DNA of 40,977 nucleotides, taken from an uncultured Collinsella sp. GTDB lineage: Bacteria > Actinomycetota > Coriobacteriia > Coriobacteriales > Coriobacteriaceae. The stretch is taken from NCBI GenBank assembly GCA_900759045.1, contig CAAETU010000058.1:1-40977 (forward strand), written 5' to 3'. Shown here piece by piece: positions 31,163-40,843 of the stretch. The notes beneath the pieces were generated by a model that was given only the letters and a program-made list of their open reading frames with translations, had not been told where the DNA came from and searched no databases. The position numbers were made by a program, and so were the translations under genes. Position 1 is the stretch's first letter. Every line of letters begins with the position of its first letter.

Positions 31163-32410
31163 ATGGCAGCATCCGACATGATGTCCGCCCTGATGGAGCT
31201 TTGCCAGGAGAGGCACATCGACCAGCTCTACCTGATCGATCGCCTGGAGCAGTCGCTCGCCAAGAGCTATGCCGAGATCCTGCATCTTGAGTGGGGCGCC
31301 AAGGTGACCATCGACCGCACCACCGGCAAGATCTACGTCTACCGTTTGGAGCCGATCGACGATTCCATGGACGAGGAGGGCAACTTCACCGAGTTCGAGG
31401 AGATCGACGTCACCCCCAAGAACACGAGCCGCATCGCCGCCCAGCACGCCAAGGCCGAGATCAACGCCATCGTGCGCAACTCCGCCCGCGAGCAGATCTA
31501 CGAGGAGTTCTCCGGCCGTATCGGTGACCTCATCAGCGGTACCGTGCTGCAGTCCACGCCCGACTTCACGATCGTCAAGATCCGCGATGGCGTCGAGGCC
31601 GAGCTGCCGCATTTTGACCAGCGTCGTTACGAGAACGAGCGCAACGAGCGTCCGATGGGCGAGCGCTATCTGCACAACCAGCACATCAAGGCCGTGATCA
31701 TCGACGTCCGCGACCCCAACTCCAACCTGCAGCCGGTTCGCGGCGAGCACAGCCGTCCGCCGATCGTCATCTCCCGCACCCATCCCGAGCTCATGCGTCG
31801 TCTGTTTGAGCAGGAGGTGCCCGAGATCTATGAGGGCACCGTCCAGATCAAGTCGATCGCCCGTGAGCCCGGCCAGCGCTCCAAGGTCGCCGTCCACTCG
31901 CTCGACGATCGCCTGGATCCCGTGGGCGCCTGCGTCGGCCCCAAGGGCAGCCGTGTTCGCGCCGTCGTAGGCGAGCTCCGCGGCGAGCGCGTCGACGTCA
32001 TCCTGTGGGATGCCGATCCGGCCGTCTACGTCGCCAACGCCCTGTCGCCCGCCAAGGTCACCCGCGTCCTCATCGACGAGGAGAAGGCCTATGCCGGCGT
32101 CATCGTGCCCGACGACCAGCTTTCGCTCGCCATCGGCAAGGAGGGCCAGAACGCCCGCCTCGCCGCCCGTCTGACCGGCTGGCACATCGACATCAAGTCT
32201 GAGACCCTTGCCGCCGACATTCTCAAGAACGTCCCCGTTCACGAGGAGCCCGCCGCCGATCTGATCGGTGACGAGGAGGACGACGACGTCCGTCGCTGCG
32301 AGTACGTGTCCGAGGACGGCATCCAGTGCCGCAACCAGGCCCGTCCGGGCTCCCGTTTCTGCGGTGTCCACGACACCGACGCCTTCGATGATGCGGAGGA
32401 CCTGATCTAG
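31163..32410 (+). CDS. nusA: transcription termination/antitermination factor NusA with a C-terminal Cys/His motif
   Basis: A 415-residue NusA. The N-terminal RNA polymerase-binding domain (about 1-130) is followed by an S1 domain (GDLISGTVLQSTPDFTIVKI), then KH domains with LMRRLFEQEVPEIYEGTVQI, PVGACVGPKGSRVRAVVGEL, VDVILWDADPAVYVANALSP and IGKEGQNARLAARLTGWHI. The last part adds a motif not in classical NusA: C379-x9-C389-x10-C400-x2-H403, resembling small zinc-binding tails of the form C..G..C..G..C..H. It lies after rimP with 1 bp between. The ylxR (DUF448) gene that often follows nusA is absent; 91 bp lead straight to infB. Confidence 0.94.
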   Translation: MAASDMMSALMELCQERHIDQLYLIDRLEQSLAKSYAEILHLEWGAKVTIDRTTGKIYVYRLEPIDDSMDEEGNFTEFEEIDVTPKNTSRIAAQHAKAEINAIVRNSAREQIYEEFSGRIGDLISGTVLQSTPDFTIVKIRDGVEAELPHFDQRRYENERNERPMGERYLHNQHIKAVIIDVRDPNSNLQPVRGEHSRPPIVISRTHPELMRRLFEQEVPEIYEGTVQIKSIAREPGQRSKVAVHSLDDRLDPVGACVGPKGSRVRAVVGELRGERVDVILWDADPAVYVANALSPAKVTRVLIDEEKAYAGVIVPDDQLSLAIGKEGQNARLAARLTGWHIDIKSETLAADILKNVPVHEEPAADLIGDEEDDDVRRCEYVSEDGIQCRNQARPGSRFCGVHDTDAFDDAEDLI

Positions 32411-32501
32411 CGCGCGGTCGCGTCGGGCGGGTCCCGGCGCATCTCCCACGCTCGTTCAGTCTCTAGGCACCAAAGGTGCCAGAAAGGGTAGGTGAAGTCA
32501 T

Positions 32502-35216
32502 ATGGCAAAAGTCCGTGTGTCCACCCTGGCCAAAGAGTTCGGCATGACCTCCAAGGAACTGATGGGTCATCTCGCCGAAATGAAGATTCCCGCTAAGTCC
32601 GCTTCCTCCGCCCTGGAGGACGCTTACGTCGCCATGGTCCGCAAGCAGCTCGCCTCGGTGATCGAGGCCCGCGCCAAGGAAGTCGAGGCCGCCAAGCAGG
32701 CCGAGGAGGAGGCAGCCGCCGCCGAGGAGGCAGCGCGCGCTGCCGAGGCCGAGCGCGAGCGCATCGCCGCCGAGAAGGCACGCGAGGAGGAGCGCCGCCA
32801 GTTCGCTGCCGCCCAGGCTGCCGAGGAGGCCGCCCGTGCCGAGGCCGAGGCCAAGAAGAAGGCCGAGCAGGAGCGCCTTGCCCGCGAGAAGGAGGAGGCT
32901 GCCCGCGAGGCCCAGCGCCGCGCCGTTCCCGCTTCCGACTCCGGTTCGCGCTTCCGTTCGCTGCTTGACCAGATTGCCGCACAGGAGACCGTGCTCAAGG
33001 AGAAGAAGGACGCCGAGGAGAAGGCCAAGGCCGAGCGCGCCTCCGAGCGCGGTAACCGTCGTGGCGGCAACAACGACCGTCGCGGTGGCCGTCGTAACGA
33101 TCGCAACGCCTCCGACAACAACTCCGATCGCAACGCCTCCGAGAGCCGTCCGCACAGCCATCGCACCAACGCCAGCAACAACGTCGCTGCCGGCATGGAC
33201 TTCCCCAACCCCGATAAGCAGGGCAAGGGCAAGAAACGCAAGGGCGGTCACGGCAACGATGAGGACCACTACAGCCGCATGGCGCGTGAGGCCGAGGAGT
33301 ACAGTCGCGAGAAGGTACTCGAGGAGGCCCGCGCCGCCGTCGAGGAGGCCTCTCGCGAGTCCACCGGTCGCCGCAAGAAGCGCAAGGAGAAGCGCGAGCG
33401 CGAGGCTGCTAAGGCTCAGGAGGAGCGCAAGATTGAGGAGGCGCTGGCCCAGGGCGTGAACCCCGAGGAGCTCGACGCCATCAAGGTCTCCCAGGGCGTT
33501 ACCGTCCAGGAGCTCGCCGAGGCGCTCGACGTTCCGGCCAACGACATCATCAAGCGCCTGTTCCTGCTGGGCACGCCGCTCACGATGACGCAGTCCATGT
33601 CCGACGACCTCGTCGAGCTCGTTGCCGACGACCTGGGCCGTCAGATCAAGATCATCACCCCCGAGGAGGAGAACACCTTCTCGTTCTACGACGATCCCGC
33701 CGACCTTAAGCCGCGCGCCCCGGTCGTCACCGTCATGGGTCACGTCGACCACGGCAAGACGAGCCTGCTCGACGCCATCCGTCACACCGGCGTCGCTGCC
33801 GGCGAGGCGGGCGGCATTACCCAGGCCATCGGCGCTTCGCAGGTCATGATCAACGACCGCAAGATCACCTTCATCGATACCCCGGGCCACGCCACCTTTA
33901 CGGCCATGCGTGCCCGTGGCGCCAAGGTGACCGACATCGTCATTCTGATCGTGGCTGCCGACGACGGCGTCATGCCTCAGACCATCGAGTCGATCAACCA
34001 CGCCAAGGCCGCTGGCGTACCCATTGTCGTCGCCGTCAACAAGATCGATAAGCCGGGCGCCAACCCCGACCGCGTGCGCCAGGAGCTCACCGAGTACGGC
34101 ATCATCCCCGAGGAGTGGGGCGGACAGAACATGTTCGTCAACATCTCGGCCAAGCAGAAGATCGGTATCGACGACCTGCTCGAGACCGTGCTGCTCCAGG
34201 CCGACGTGCTCGAGCTCAAGGCCAACCCCGACACCTTTGCCTCCGGTAACGTCCTCGAGGCTAAGCTCGACAAGGGCCGCGGTTCGGTTGCCACGGTTCT
34301 CGTGACCCGCGGTACCCTGCACGTGGGCGATACGCTGGTCGCCGGCCTTACCTACGGCCGCGTCCGCGCCATGCTCGATCCCAAGGGCAACGCCGTCACC
34401 GAGGCCGGCCCCTCCGACGCCGTCGAGATCTTGGGCCTGCAGTCCGTGCCCAACGCCGGTGACGAGTTCCGCGTGTTTGAGGACGAGCGCGAGGCTCGCG
34501 CCCTGGCCGATGAGCGTTCGCTCAAGGCACGTATCGAGGAGCAGAGCCGCGTGAAGCACGTCACGCTCGAGAACCTCTTCGAGACCATCGCCGATGCCGA
34601 GGTCAAGGAGCTCAACCTGATCATCAAGGCCGACGTCCAGGGTTCCATCGAGGCCCTTCAGGACTCGCTCGACAAGATGGATCAGTCCGAGGTCCGCATC
34701 AACACGATCCACTCCGCCGTCGGTGCCATCAACGAGACCGACGTCGTCCTGGCCGACGCCTCCAACGCCATCATCATCGGCTTTGGCGTGCGTCCCGACG
34801 GCAAGGCCCGCTCCGCCGCTGAGCGCGAGGGCGTCGAGATTCGTTGCTACGACGTTATCTACAAGTGCCTCGAGGAGCTCGACGCTGCCCGCATCGGCAT
34901 GCTTAAGCCCACCGAGGTCGAGGTCTCCACGGGTACCGCGACCGTCCTTGACACCTTCAAGGTGCCCAAAGTCGGTATCGCCGCCGGTGTCCGCGTCGAG
35001 GAGGGCGAGATCGCCGCGACCGATTCCGTGCGTCTGGTGCGCGACGGTATCGTGGTCTTCAACGGCAAGATCGCCTCGATGCGCCACTACAAGGACGAGG
35101 CCAAGAGCCTCAAGAGCGGTTCCGAGGGCGGCATTGGCCTGGAGAACTTCCAGGACATCAAGCCTGGCGATCAGATCGAGGGTTACCGCATCGACCAGGT
35201 TGCCCGTACCGAGTAG
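32502..35216 (+). CDS. infB: translation initiation factor IF-2
   Basis: A 904-residue IF-2. The N-terminal IF2N motif (VSTLAKEFGMTSKELMGHL) is followed by a long low-complexity charged region (about 50-310, rich in Ala, Glu, Arg and Lys, probably coiled coil, then Arg/Asn/Gly-rich) and a second IF2N-like stretch (GVTVQELAEALDVPANDIIK). The GTPase domain has G1 GHVDHGKTS from about residue 413, DTPGHATF near 459 and NKIDKPGANP for GTP specificity, followed by the beta-barrel and C-domains (TATVLDTFKVPKVGIAAGVR; EGYRIDQVAR). It delivers initiator tRNA to the 30S subunit. A small hairpin GGCACC-AAA-GGTGCC (32466-32480) precedes its ribosome site. Confidence 0.97.
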   Translation: MAKVRVSTLAKEFGMTSKELMGHLAEMKIPAKSASSALEDAYVAMVRKQLASVIEARAKEVEAAKQAEEEAAAAEEAARAAEAERERIAAEKAREEERRQFAAAQAAEEAARAEAEAKKKAEQERLAREKEEAAREAQRRAVPASDSGSRFRSLLDQIAAQETVLKEKKDAEEKAKAERASERGNRRGGNNDRRGGRRNDRNASDNNSDRNASESRPHSHRTNASNNVAAGMDFPNPDKQGKGKKRKGGHGNDEDHYSRMAREAEEYSREKVLEEARAAVEEASRESTGRRKKRKEKREREAAKAQEERKIEEALAQGVNPEELDAIKVSQGVTVQELAEALDVPANDIIKRLFLLGTPLTMTQSMSDDLVELVADDLGRQIKIITPEEENTFSFYDDPADLKPRAPVVTVMGHVDHGKTSLLDAIRHTGVAAGEAGGITQAIGASQVMINDRKITFIDTPGHATFTAMRARGAKVTDIVILIVAADDGVMPQTIESINHAKAAGVPIVVAVNKIDKPGANPDRVRQELTEYGIIPEEWGGQNMFVNISAKQKIGIDDLLETVLLQADVLELKANPDTFASGNVLEAKLDKGRGSVATVLVTRGTLHVGDTLVAGLTYGRVRAMLDPKGNAVTEAGPSDAVEILGLQSVPNAGDEFRVFEDEREARALADERSLKARIEEQSRVKHVTLENLFETIADAEVKELNLIIKADVQGSIEALQDSLDKMDQSEVRINTIHSAVGAINETDVVLADASNAIIIGFGVRPDGKARSAAEREGVEIRCYDVIYKCLEELDAARIGMLKPTEVEVSTGTATVLDTFKVPKVGIAAGVRVEEGEIAATDSVRLVRDGIVVFNGKIASMRHYKDEAKSLKSGSEGGIGLENFQDIKPGDQIEGYRIDQVARTE

Positions 35217-35227
35217 GGGGTAGCGCT

Positions 35228-35638
35228 ATGAAGCAAACGCAGGCAACCCGCCGTTTGGGCGAGCAGCTCCGCGAGAAGCTCGGTTATATCCTGCTCTTTG
35301 AGGTTTCCGATCCGCGTCTCGACCTGGTCACCCTGACTGCGGTCGAGGTCGCGGTGGACCGTTCGTTCGCACGCGTGTACGTGTCGTGCGATGCGAGCCG
35401 CTACGATGAGGTCATGGAGGCGCTTGCCAGCGCCAAGGGTCGTATTCGCAGCCTGTTGGCTCGCTCGCTCGATTGGCGCGTCACGCCCGAGCTCGATTTT
35501 CGCATCGATCGCTCGACCGATGAGGCCGAGCGCATCACGCGTGCGCTGGAAAACGTTCCGGCCACGCTTGCGATCGAAAAGGACGAGGACGGCTACCCCA
35601 TAGCGGATGCCGTCCAGGAGGCAGCTTTAGATGACTAA
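35228..35638 (+). CDS. rbfA: ribosome-binding factor A
   Basis: A 136-residue single-KH-fold assembly factor of the 30S subunit. TRRLGEQLREKLGYILLFEV, SDPRLDLVTLTAVEVAVDRS, FARVYVSCDA and LDWRVTPELDFRIDRSTDEA are the standard family blocks. GGGGGTAGCGCT lies just before the ATG. The gene overlaps the DHH phosphoesterase by eight bases at its end, so translation of the two is coupled. Confidence 0.94.
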   Translation: MKQTQATRRLGEQLREKLGYILLFEVSDPRLDLVTLTAVEVAVDRSFARVYVSCDASRYDEVMEALASAKGRIRSLLARSLDWRVTPELDFRIDRSTDEAERITRALENVPATLAIEKDEDGYPIADAVQEAALDD

Positions 35639-36674
35639 TTCCGCCGATCTCGCCTCGTGCGAGTCTGCAGGTATTAAACGACGCATCCTCGAGCTCATCG
35701 AGGGTGCGTCCTCCATTGCGATCTCGGGTCACACCTCTCCCGACGGCGATGCCCTGGGCTCCGTGTTGGGCCTGGGCCTTTCGCTTATGAAGGTGTTCCC
35801 CGACAAGGACATCGCCCTGCTGCTGGCAGATGACGATCCCGTTCCGCGCATCTACCGTTTTATGGAGGGCGCCGATTTGCTGGTGCCGGCATCTACCTAC
35901 ACCGGCAACCCGGACCTGTTCATTTCGGTAGACGTGCCGGTCGTCGAGCGCCTCAATAATTCCGCCGAGGTGTTGCGTCGTTCGGCTCACGTGGCGTGCT
36001 TTGACCATCACCCGGCACGCGAGGAGTTTGCCGAGGTCAGCCTTAGGTGTGTCAATGCCGCTGCTTGCGCCATGATTATCGACCGCTTTTTGGCCGATTG
36101 CGGCATTACTGCAAGCGACAGCATTGCGACCTGCCTGCTGTGCGGCCTGGTCACCGATACCGGTCGTTTTCAGTATCAGAACGCCGACGCTGCCGCGTTT
36201 CATGCCGCCTCGCGTCTGGTGGCGCACGGTGCCGATCCGGCGCGCGTCGCGCTCGAGGTCTATCAGAGCATGCGTGTCGAGTTCTTGCACCTCAAGTCCA
36301 TCGTCATGGGTCGCATCAAGACGGTCGCGCACGGGCGCGTGGCATATAGCTACGCGTATGAGAGTGACCTCAAGGAATGCGGCGTCACCTCGGATGAGTG
36401 CGACGGCCTGGTCGATGTGGTGCGCTCGGTGATGGGCGTCGAGGTCTGCCTGTTCCTTAAGGGCATCGAGGGCGATACCAAGGTGCGTGGCAACCTGCGC
36501 TCCAAGGGCGATCTTGATGTTTCCGAGATTGCGGCCAACTTTGGCGGAGGTGGGCACCACGCTGCCGCCGGCTTTACCAACGCCGGAACGATTTCCGAGA
36601 CGCTCACCGCGGCACTTCCCATGCTGGCCGAGCTGGTAGGGGAGGATCCCGCTTCGGTGACCGTCGAGCTCTAA
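35631..36674 (+). CDS. nrnA: DHH-family bifunctional oligoribonuclease / pAp phosphatase (NrnA-like)
   Basis: A 347-residue DHH-DHHA1 phosphoesterase. Metal-binding blocks are GHTSPDGDALGS (H34, D38, D40), DLFISVDVP (Asp), ACFDHHPARE (the DHH triad) and GLVTDTGRFQYQN; the DHHA1 substrate domain closes with GGGGHHAAAGFT. Such enzymes degrade very short RNAs and 3'-phosphoadenosine 5'-phosphate. The gene lies between rbfA and truB, the usual Actinobacteria and Firmicutes order, and overlaps rbfA by 8 bp. The name is used by family likeness; the exact substrates in this organism are not shown. Confidence 0.88.
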   Translation: MTNSADLASCESAGIKRRILELIEGASSIAISGHTSPDGDALGSVLGLGLSLMKVFPDKDIALLLADDDPVPRIYRFMEGADLLVPASTYTGNPDLFISVDVPVVERLNNSAEVLRRSAHVACFDHHPAREEFAEVSLRCVNAAACAMIIDRFLADCGITASDSIATCLLCGLVTDTGRFQYQNADAAAFHAASRLVAHGADPARVALEVYQSMRVEFLHLKSIVMGRIKTVAHGRVAYSYAYESDLKECGVTSDECDGLVDVVRSVMGVEVCLFLKGIEGDTKVRGNLRSKGDLDVSEIAANFGGGGHHAAAGFTNAGTISETLTAALPMLAELVGEDPASVTVEL

Positions 36675-36689
36675 CTTTTTGGATGGTAC

Positions 36690-37622
36690 ATGGCTCGTCG
36701 TACACCTTCTCAACTTAATATGCTGCTCGCCGTCGATAAGCCGGTGGGCTGCACGTCCCACGACGTGGTTTCGCAATGCCGACGCGCCCTCCATGAGCGG
36801 CGCGTCGGCCATGCCGGAACGCTCGACCCCATGGCATCGGGTGTCATGGTGGTGGGCGTGGGCCAGGCCACGCGTCTGCTGGGCATGCTCACGCTCGATA
36901 CCAAAAGCTACGTCGCCGACATCTCGTTTGGCGTCGAGACCAATACCGATGATGCGGAGGGCGAGGCCGTTCGCACGGTGCCCATTACTGCCGACTTGCG
37001 CGATCCGGCCTATGCCCGCGAGCGCCTGTGCGCCATGCTGGGCCCGCAGATGCAGGTACCGCCGGCGTTTTCGGCCATTTCGGTCAACGGCGTGCGCGCC
37101 TATAAGTCTGCGCGCGAGGGCAACGCCGTTGAGTTGCCCCCGCGTCCGGTCGAGGTGTACTCCGCTGACCTGATTGCCGTGAGCGGCGAGGGCGACGTTT
37201 GCGTTTGGACCGTGGCGTTTTCGGTGAGTAAGGGCACCTATATCCGTGCCCTCGCTCGCGACCTGGGTCGTGCCTGCGACAACGCGGCGCATATTTCTGC
37301 ATTGCGCCGTACGGCCTCCGGTGTTGTTTCCATCGGTGCCTGCCATGCGGTCGAGGAACTTTCTGCCGAGTCCGCTGCCGGCTTTGCCTTAGATCCCCTC
37401 GCGGCGCTTGGCGCCACGCGCGTCGACTTGCCGGGTAATCTTGCCGACGATCTGCTGTGCGGACGTCGTATTCCTATTGAGCGCGCGCTTGCGGGCTTCG
37501 ATGCCTCGAAGGCGCCGTTTGCGCTGGTACTCGATGGCGGGCTCAAGGCGCTCGCCCGTATCGAGGGCGGTCGCTTTGTTATGGAGCATGTCTTTCCGCA
37601 GGCGATCGGCGGTGTTCGATGA
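36690..37622 (+). CDS. truB: tRNA pseudouridine-55 synthase
   Basis: A 310-residue TruB. The opening LLAVDKPVGCTSHDVVSQC is standard; GHAGTLDPMASGVMVVGVG carries catalytic Asp46; later blocks are YVADISFGVETNTDDAEGE, QVPPAFSAISVNGVRAYK and GTYIRALARDLGRA. It converts U55 of the tRNA T-loop to pseudouridine. A PUA-like C-terminus follows. The ATG at 36690 comes 15 bp after nrnA, and its stop overlaps ribF by four bases (ATGA). Confidence 0.95.
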   Translation: MARRTPSQLNMLLAVDKPVGCTSHDVVSQCRRALHERRVGHAGTLDPMASGVMVVGVGQATRLLGMLTLDTKSYVADISFGVETNTDDAEGEAVRTVPITADLRDPAYARERLCAMLGPQMQVPPAFSAISVNGVRAYKSAREGNAVELPPRPVEVYSADLIAVSGEGDVCVWTVAFSVSKGTYIRALARDLGRACDNAAHISALRRTASGVVSIGACHAVEELSAESAAGFALDPLAALGATRVDLPGNLADDLLCGRRIPIERALAGFDASKAPFALVLDGGLKALARIEGGRFVMEHVFPQAIGGVR

Positions 37623-38626
37623 TGCTGGCCTCCCACGAGCTCGCGCGTATTTTTTTCGCGGGCGAGTCTGATGAGGCCCGCATCGTCGCCGCCGATGCAT
37701 TTGATGATTGCGCTTGCCTGGGCGCCGCGTCTATCGCCATCGGTGTGTTTGATGGCGTGCATCGGGGGCATCACGAACTGATCGACGCGGTCGTTCGCGA
37801 TGCGCGTGACCACAGTTGCAAGGCGGTTGTTGTCACCTTCGATCCCGACCCGGACGTAGTGGTGAGCCCCGCGCCCGCCCAAAAACTGATGACGACGGAC
37901 GACCGCCTGCATGCCCTGGCTCTCACCGGGGTCGATGCGGTCGTGGCCGTTCCCTTTACGCCTGCGGTGGCGGCACTCGACCACGTGGGCTTTCTTGAGT
38001 TGCTGTCGCGCGTCGTCGATATCCGCTCGATTCGCGTGGGCAGCGACTTTAGGCTGGGTCGCGGCGGCGCCTCGGGCGTTGCCGAGATGCAGGCATGGGG
38101 AGCCGAGCGCGGCGTTGACGTCTATGGCCACGAGCTGCTGTGCGTCGATGGACAGACGATCTGCGCCACCCGTATTCGTCAGGAGCTCCGCCAGGGACAT
38201 GTTGAGCTTGCCGCCGAGCTGCTCGGTCGCCCGTACATGCTGCGAGGTATTGTTACCGGCGGTCGTCATCAGGGTTCCGACATGGGTTTTCCCACGGCAA
38301 ACATCCAGGTGCCCGAGGGCATTCAGGTGCCTGCCGATGGCGTTTACGAGGGCCTGGTGCTTGTCGACGATACCGTGTGGCCTGCTGCCGTCAACGTGGG
38401 GCTGCCGCCGACGTATGCCGACGATGCCGCCTCGGCGCATCTCGAGGCCAACTTGATCGGGTATGCGGGCGACCTGTACGGCGCCTCGGTGTCGCTGGCG
38501 TTTACGCGCTGGCTGCGCCCGTCGCGCGTGTTCGATTCGCTGGACGAGCTTATCGCGACCGTCGAGGGTAATATTGACGATATCCGTCATCATTTGGGTG
38601 ATCAGGGGGTGAGCATCTGTGATTAG
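37619..38626 (+). CDS. ribF: bifunctional riboflavin kinase / FAD synthetase
   Basis: A 335-residue RibF making FMN and then FAD. The N-terminal nucleotidyltransferase part has AIGVFDGVHRGHHELI (residues 40-55, HxGH-like), VVVTFDPDPDVV, VGSDFRLGRGG and ICATRIRQELRQG; the C-terminal riboflavin kinase has RGIVTGGRHQGSDMGFPTAN and PAAVNVGLPPT, then HLEANLIGYAGDLYG. The start overlaps truB (ATGA), with a second ATG directly after at 37622. It ends 8 bp inside the dnaG gene. Confidence 0.95.
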   Translation: MMLASHELARIFFAGESDEARIVAADAFDDCACLGAASIAIGVFDGVHRGHHELIDAVVRDARDHSCKAVVVTFDPDPDVVVSPAPAQKLMTTDDRLHALALTGVDAVVAVPFTPAVAALDHVGFLELLSRVVDIRSIRVGSDFRLGRGGASGVAEMQAWGAERGVDVYGHELLCVDGQTICATRIRQELRQGHVELAAELLGRPYMLRGIVTGGRHQGSDMGFPTANIQVPEGIQVPADGVYEGLVLVDDTVWPAAVNVGLPPTYADDAASAHLEANLIGYAGDLYGASVSLAFTRWLRPSRVFDSLDELIATVEGNIDDIRHHLGDQGVSICD

Positions 38627-40733
38627 CGATGAGGAAAAAGACCAGGTACGCGCTGCGTCCGATCTGGTTGCCATCGTGCAGGAAACGGTTGAGCTCAAGC
38701 CCCGCGGCCATGAGTTTTGGGGTTGCTGCCCCTTCCATGGCGAAAAGACCCCGTCGTTTCACATCATCCCCGCCACGCAGGTGTGGCACTGCTTTGGCTG
38801 TGGCGAGGGCGGCGACGTCTTCACCTACATCATGAAGCGCGAGAACCTGAGCTTTCCCGAGTCGATTCGCTACCTGGCCGACCGTGCCGGTATTGAGCTG
38901 CACGATACCGGTGCTTATCGCGAGCGCGGCACCAAGCGCGCCCGCATCTATGACCTGTGCGCCGAGACCGCCCAGTTCTACCACACCATGCTCATGCGCG
39001 GTAAGGACAGCCGTCCGCGCGAGTACTTTGCCAGCCGCGGTATGGGCGGCGATGTCTGCCGCCGCTACTGTTTGGGATTTGCGCCGGGCCGCAACACGCT
39101 GGTGTCGCATCTGTCGCAGGCGGGTTTTACCCCGCAGGAGATGATTGACGCCAACGTGGCCGTGAGCCGTGGGCGCGGGCAGCTTGCCGACCGTTTTTAC
39201 GACCGCGTGATGTTTCCCATCTTTGATGAGCAGGGTCATAACATCGCCTTTGGCGGGCGCATTATGGGCGACGGCCAGCCTAAGTACCTCAACACCGCCG
39301 AGACGAGCGTGTTCCATAAAAAGCGAAACCTCTACGGCTTTAACTGGGCCAAGGAGTTTATCGTCGCGCAGGATACCGCCATCGTGGTGGAGGGATATAC
39401 CGACTGCATCGCCTGCTGGGAGGCGGGGATTAAAAACGTCGTCGCCACGCTGGGCACGGCGCTGACGGAACATCACGTAAAGACACTCACCCGCTTTGCC
39501 AAGCGCATCGTATATATGTTCGATGGCGACGCCGCCGGTCAAAAGGCCGCGCGCCGCGCGATTCAGTTTATCGAGCAGGATTCGATGGACCTGCGCTGCG
39601 TGGTGCTTCCCGACGGCAACGACCCCATGGAGTTCATCACGGCGCATGGCGGCGAGGCACTGCAGGCACGTATCGATGCCGCCGAGCCCCTCATGGACTT
39701 TGTGTACCGCTCACTGCAGGAGTCGAGCGACATTACCACACCGGGCGGTCGTGCCAAGGCGCTCGAGGACGCACTGACACTCATCTATCCGCTGCGCGAT
39801 AGCTACATGATCGATACGTACTTTATCCAGATTGCCGACCTGCTTGGTTTGGATCTGGAGACGGTGCGTTCGAGCTCAGGCCGTGTGTTTCGCGATGTTG
39901 CCAAGCGTGAGGACGCCGAGCGTCGTCGCGAGCAGAATTACGAGCGCCAGCGGGCGCAGGCCGAGCGCGCGGGCAGCGCGGGCGGTCGGGCGTCTGGTTC
40001 GCAGGGGACGTCTCGCGGCGCCTGGGCGTCGGGGGCGACGCCGCCGGTGTCCACGCCGGTCGAGGAAGAGCCGTACGACTATGTGCCGCTCGAGGCTTAC
40101 GGGGCCGCGCCGGTCGAGGTCGTCGACGATATGCCGCCGATCGATGTGCCGGTTGGCATGGATGGCACTTTGCCGGTTGCCGATGCAACGGACGCGTCTG
40201 CGGCACCGACGATGCCGATCGTGCTGACCGACCTGGAGCGGAAGTCCCTGGCGGGGGAGCGCGAACTGCTGACGATGCTCACGAGCTACCCCGATCTATT
40301 CCGCACGTATGCCGATCGCATTTGTTCTATCGAGTGGGTCGATCCGCGTCACGAGTCCATTGCGTGGGCCGTGCTCGCGACACCACCGGGAACCGATCCT
40401 GCGGCCTGCATGGATGCGGCGCGTGCGGTTTGTCCCGAGGCGGCGTCGCTTGTCAGCGCCGGGCGCATCTCGGCAACGAGTAAGCACCCGACCGAGACGA
40501 ACATCGTCTTTATGCTCGATACGCTCGAGCTCTACACCATCAAACGTCGCATGCGAGCCGCGCAGGCCAAGTTGCGCCAGGACCGTTCACTCGACGATGA
40601 GGCCCGTCGCGTGCTGACGATGCAGGCGGTACAAGATTCGCAGCGCCAGCGCGAGCTCCAAAAGTCGATCGGTGGCGTGGCCGACCCGTTCCGTTTGATT
40701 GGTTTGGAGACCGCAGGTGCCGATCAGGCTTAG
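38619..40733 (+). CDS. dnaG: DNA primase
   Basis: A 704-residue primase. The zinc-binding domain has C37-x2-H40 (CPFHGEKTPSF) and C58-x2-C61 (WHCFGCGEGGDVF). The catalytic core has YCLGFAPGRN, FGGRIMGDGQPKYLNTAET and the TOPRIM motifs VVEGYTDCIACWEAG and MFDGDAAGQKAA. A low-complexity linker (about residues 425-525, Arg/Gly then Asp/Pro-rich) leads to the helicase-binding C-terminal domain. It starts with GTG at 38619 behind CAGGGGG, overlapping ribF by 8 bp. It makes RNA primers for replication and is followed by rpoD, the classic macromolecular-synthesis pairing. Confidence 0.96.
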   Translation: MISDEEKDQVRAASDLVAIVQETVELKPRGHEFWGCCPFHGEKTPSFHIIPATQVWHCFGCGEGGDVFTYIMKRENLSFPESIRYLADRAGIELHDTGAYRERGTKRARIYDLCAETAQFYHTMLMRGKDSRPREYFASRGMGGDVCRRYCLGFAPGRNTLVSHLSQAGFTPQEMIDANVAVSRGRGQLADRFYDRVMFPIFDEQGHNIAFGGRIMGDGQPKYLNTAETSVFHKKRNLYGFNWAKEFIVAQDTAIVVEGYTDCIACWEAGIKNVVATLGTALTEHHVKTLTRFAKRIVYMFDGDAAGQKAARRAIQFIEQDSMDLRCVVLPDGNDPMEFITAHGGEALQARIDAAEPLMDFVYRSLQESSDITTPGGRAKALEDALTLIYPLRDSYMIDTYFIQIADLLGLDLETVRSSSGRVFRDVAKREDAERRREQNYERQRAQAERAGSAGGRASGSQGTSRGAWASGATPPVSTPVEEEPYDYVPLEAYGAAPVEVVDDMPPIDVPVGMDGTLPVADATDASAAPTMPIVLTDLERKSLAGERELLTMLTSYPDLFRTYADRICSIEWVDPRHESIAWAVLATPPGTDPAACMDAARAVCPEAASLVSAGRISATSKHPTETNIVFMLDTLELYTIKRRMRAAQAKLRQDRSLDDEARRVLTMQAVQDSQRQRELQKSIGGVADPFRLIGLETAGADQA

Positions 40734-40785
40734 ATGTTGTGGTCAACCAGCGTATTCTCGCCTATATCCTGTCTTTATTTTGGGT

Positions 40786-40811
40786 ATAGACGTCTATGTG
40801 TGTGCTAAAGT
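40786..40811 (+). promoter_or_regulatory. palindrome and extended -10 promoter before rpoD
   Basis: ATAGACGTCTAT (40786-40797) is a perfect 12-bp palindrome. TGCTAAAGT (40803-40811) is an extended -10 element with its TG dinucleotide. The palindrome sits in the -35 position, so a bound regulator would affect this start directly. The -35 hexamer itself is poor. A GAAGGGAG ribosome site follows. Confidence 0.45.
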
Positions 40812-40843
40812 ATTGAGTCCTGTGGACTACGAAGGGAGAATCT

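Noticed and set aside
32463..35087. Minus-strand frame of more than 800 codons opposite infB
   Set aside because: Antisense shadow of the biased IF-2 codons, with no recognisable domain.
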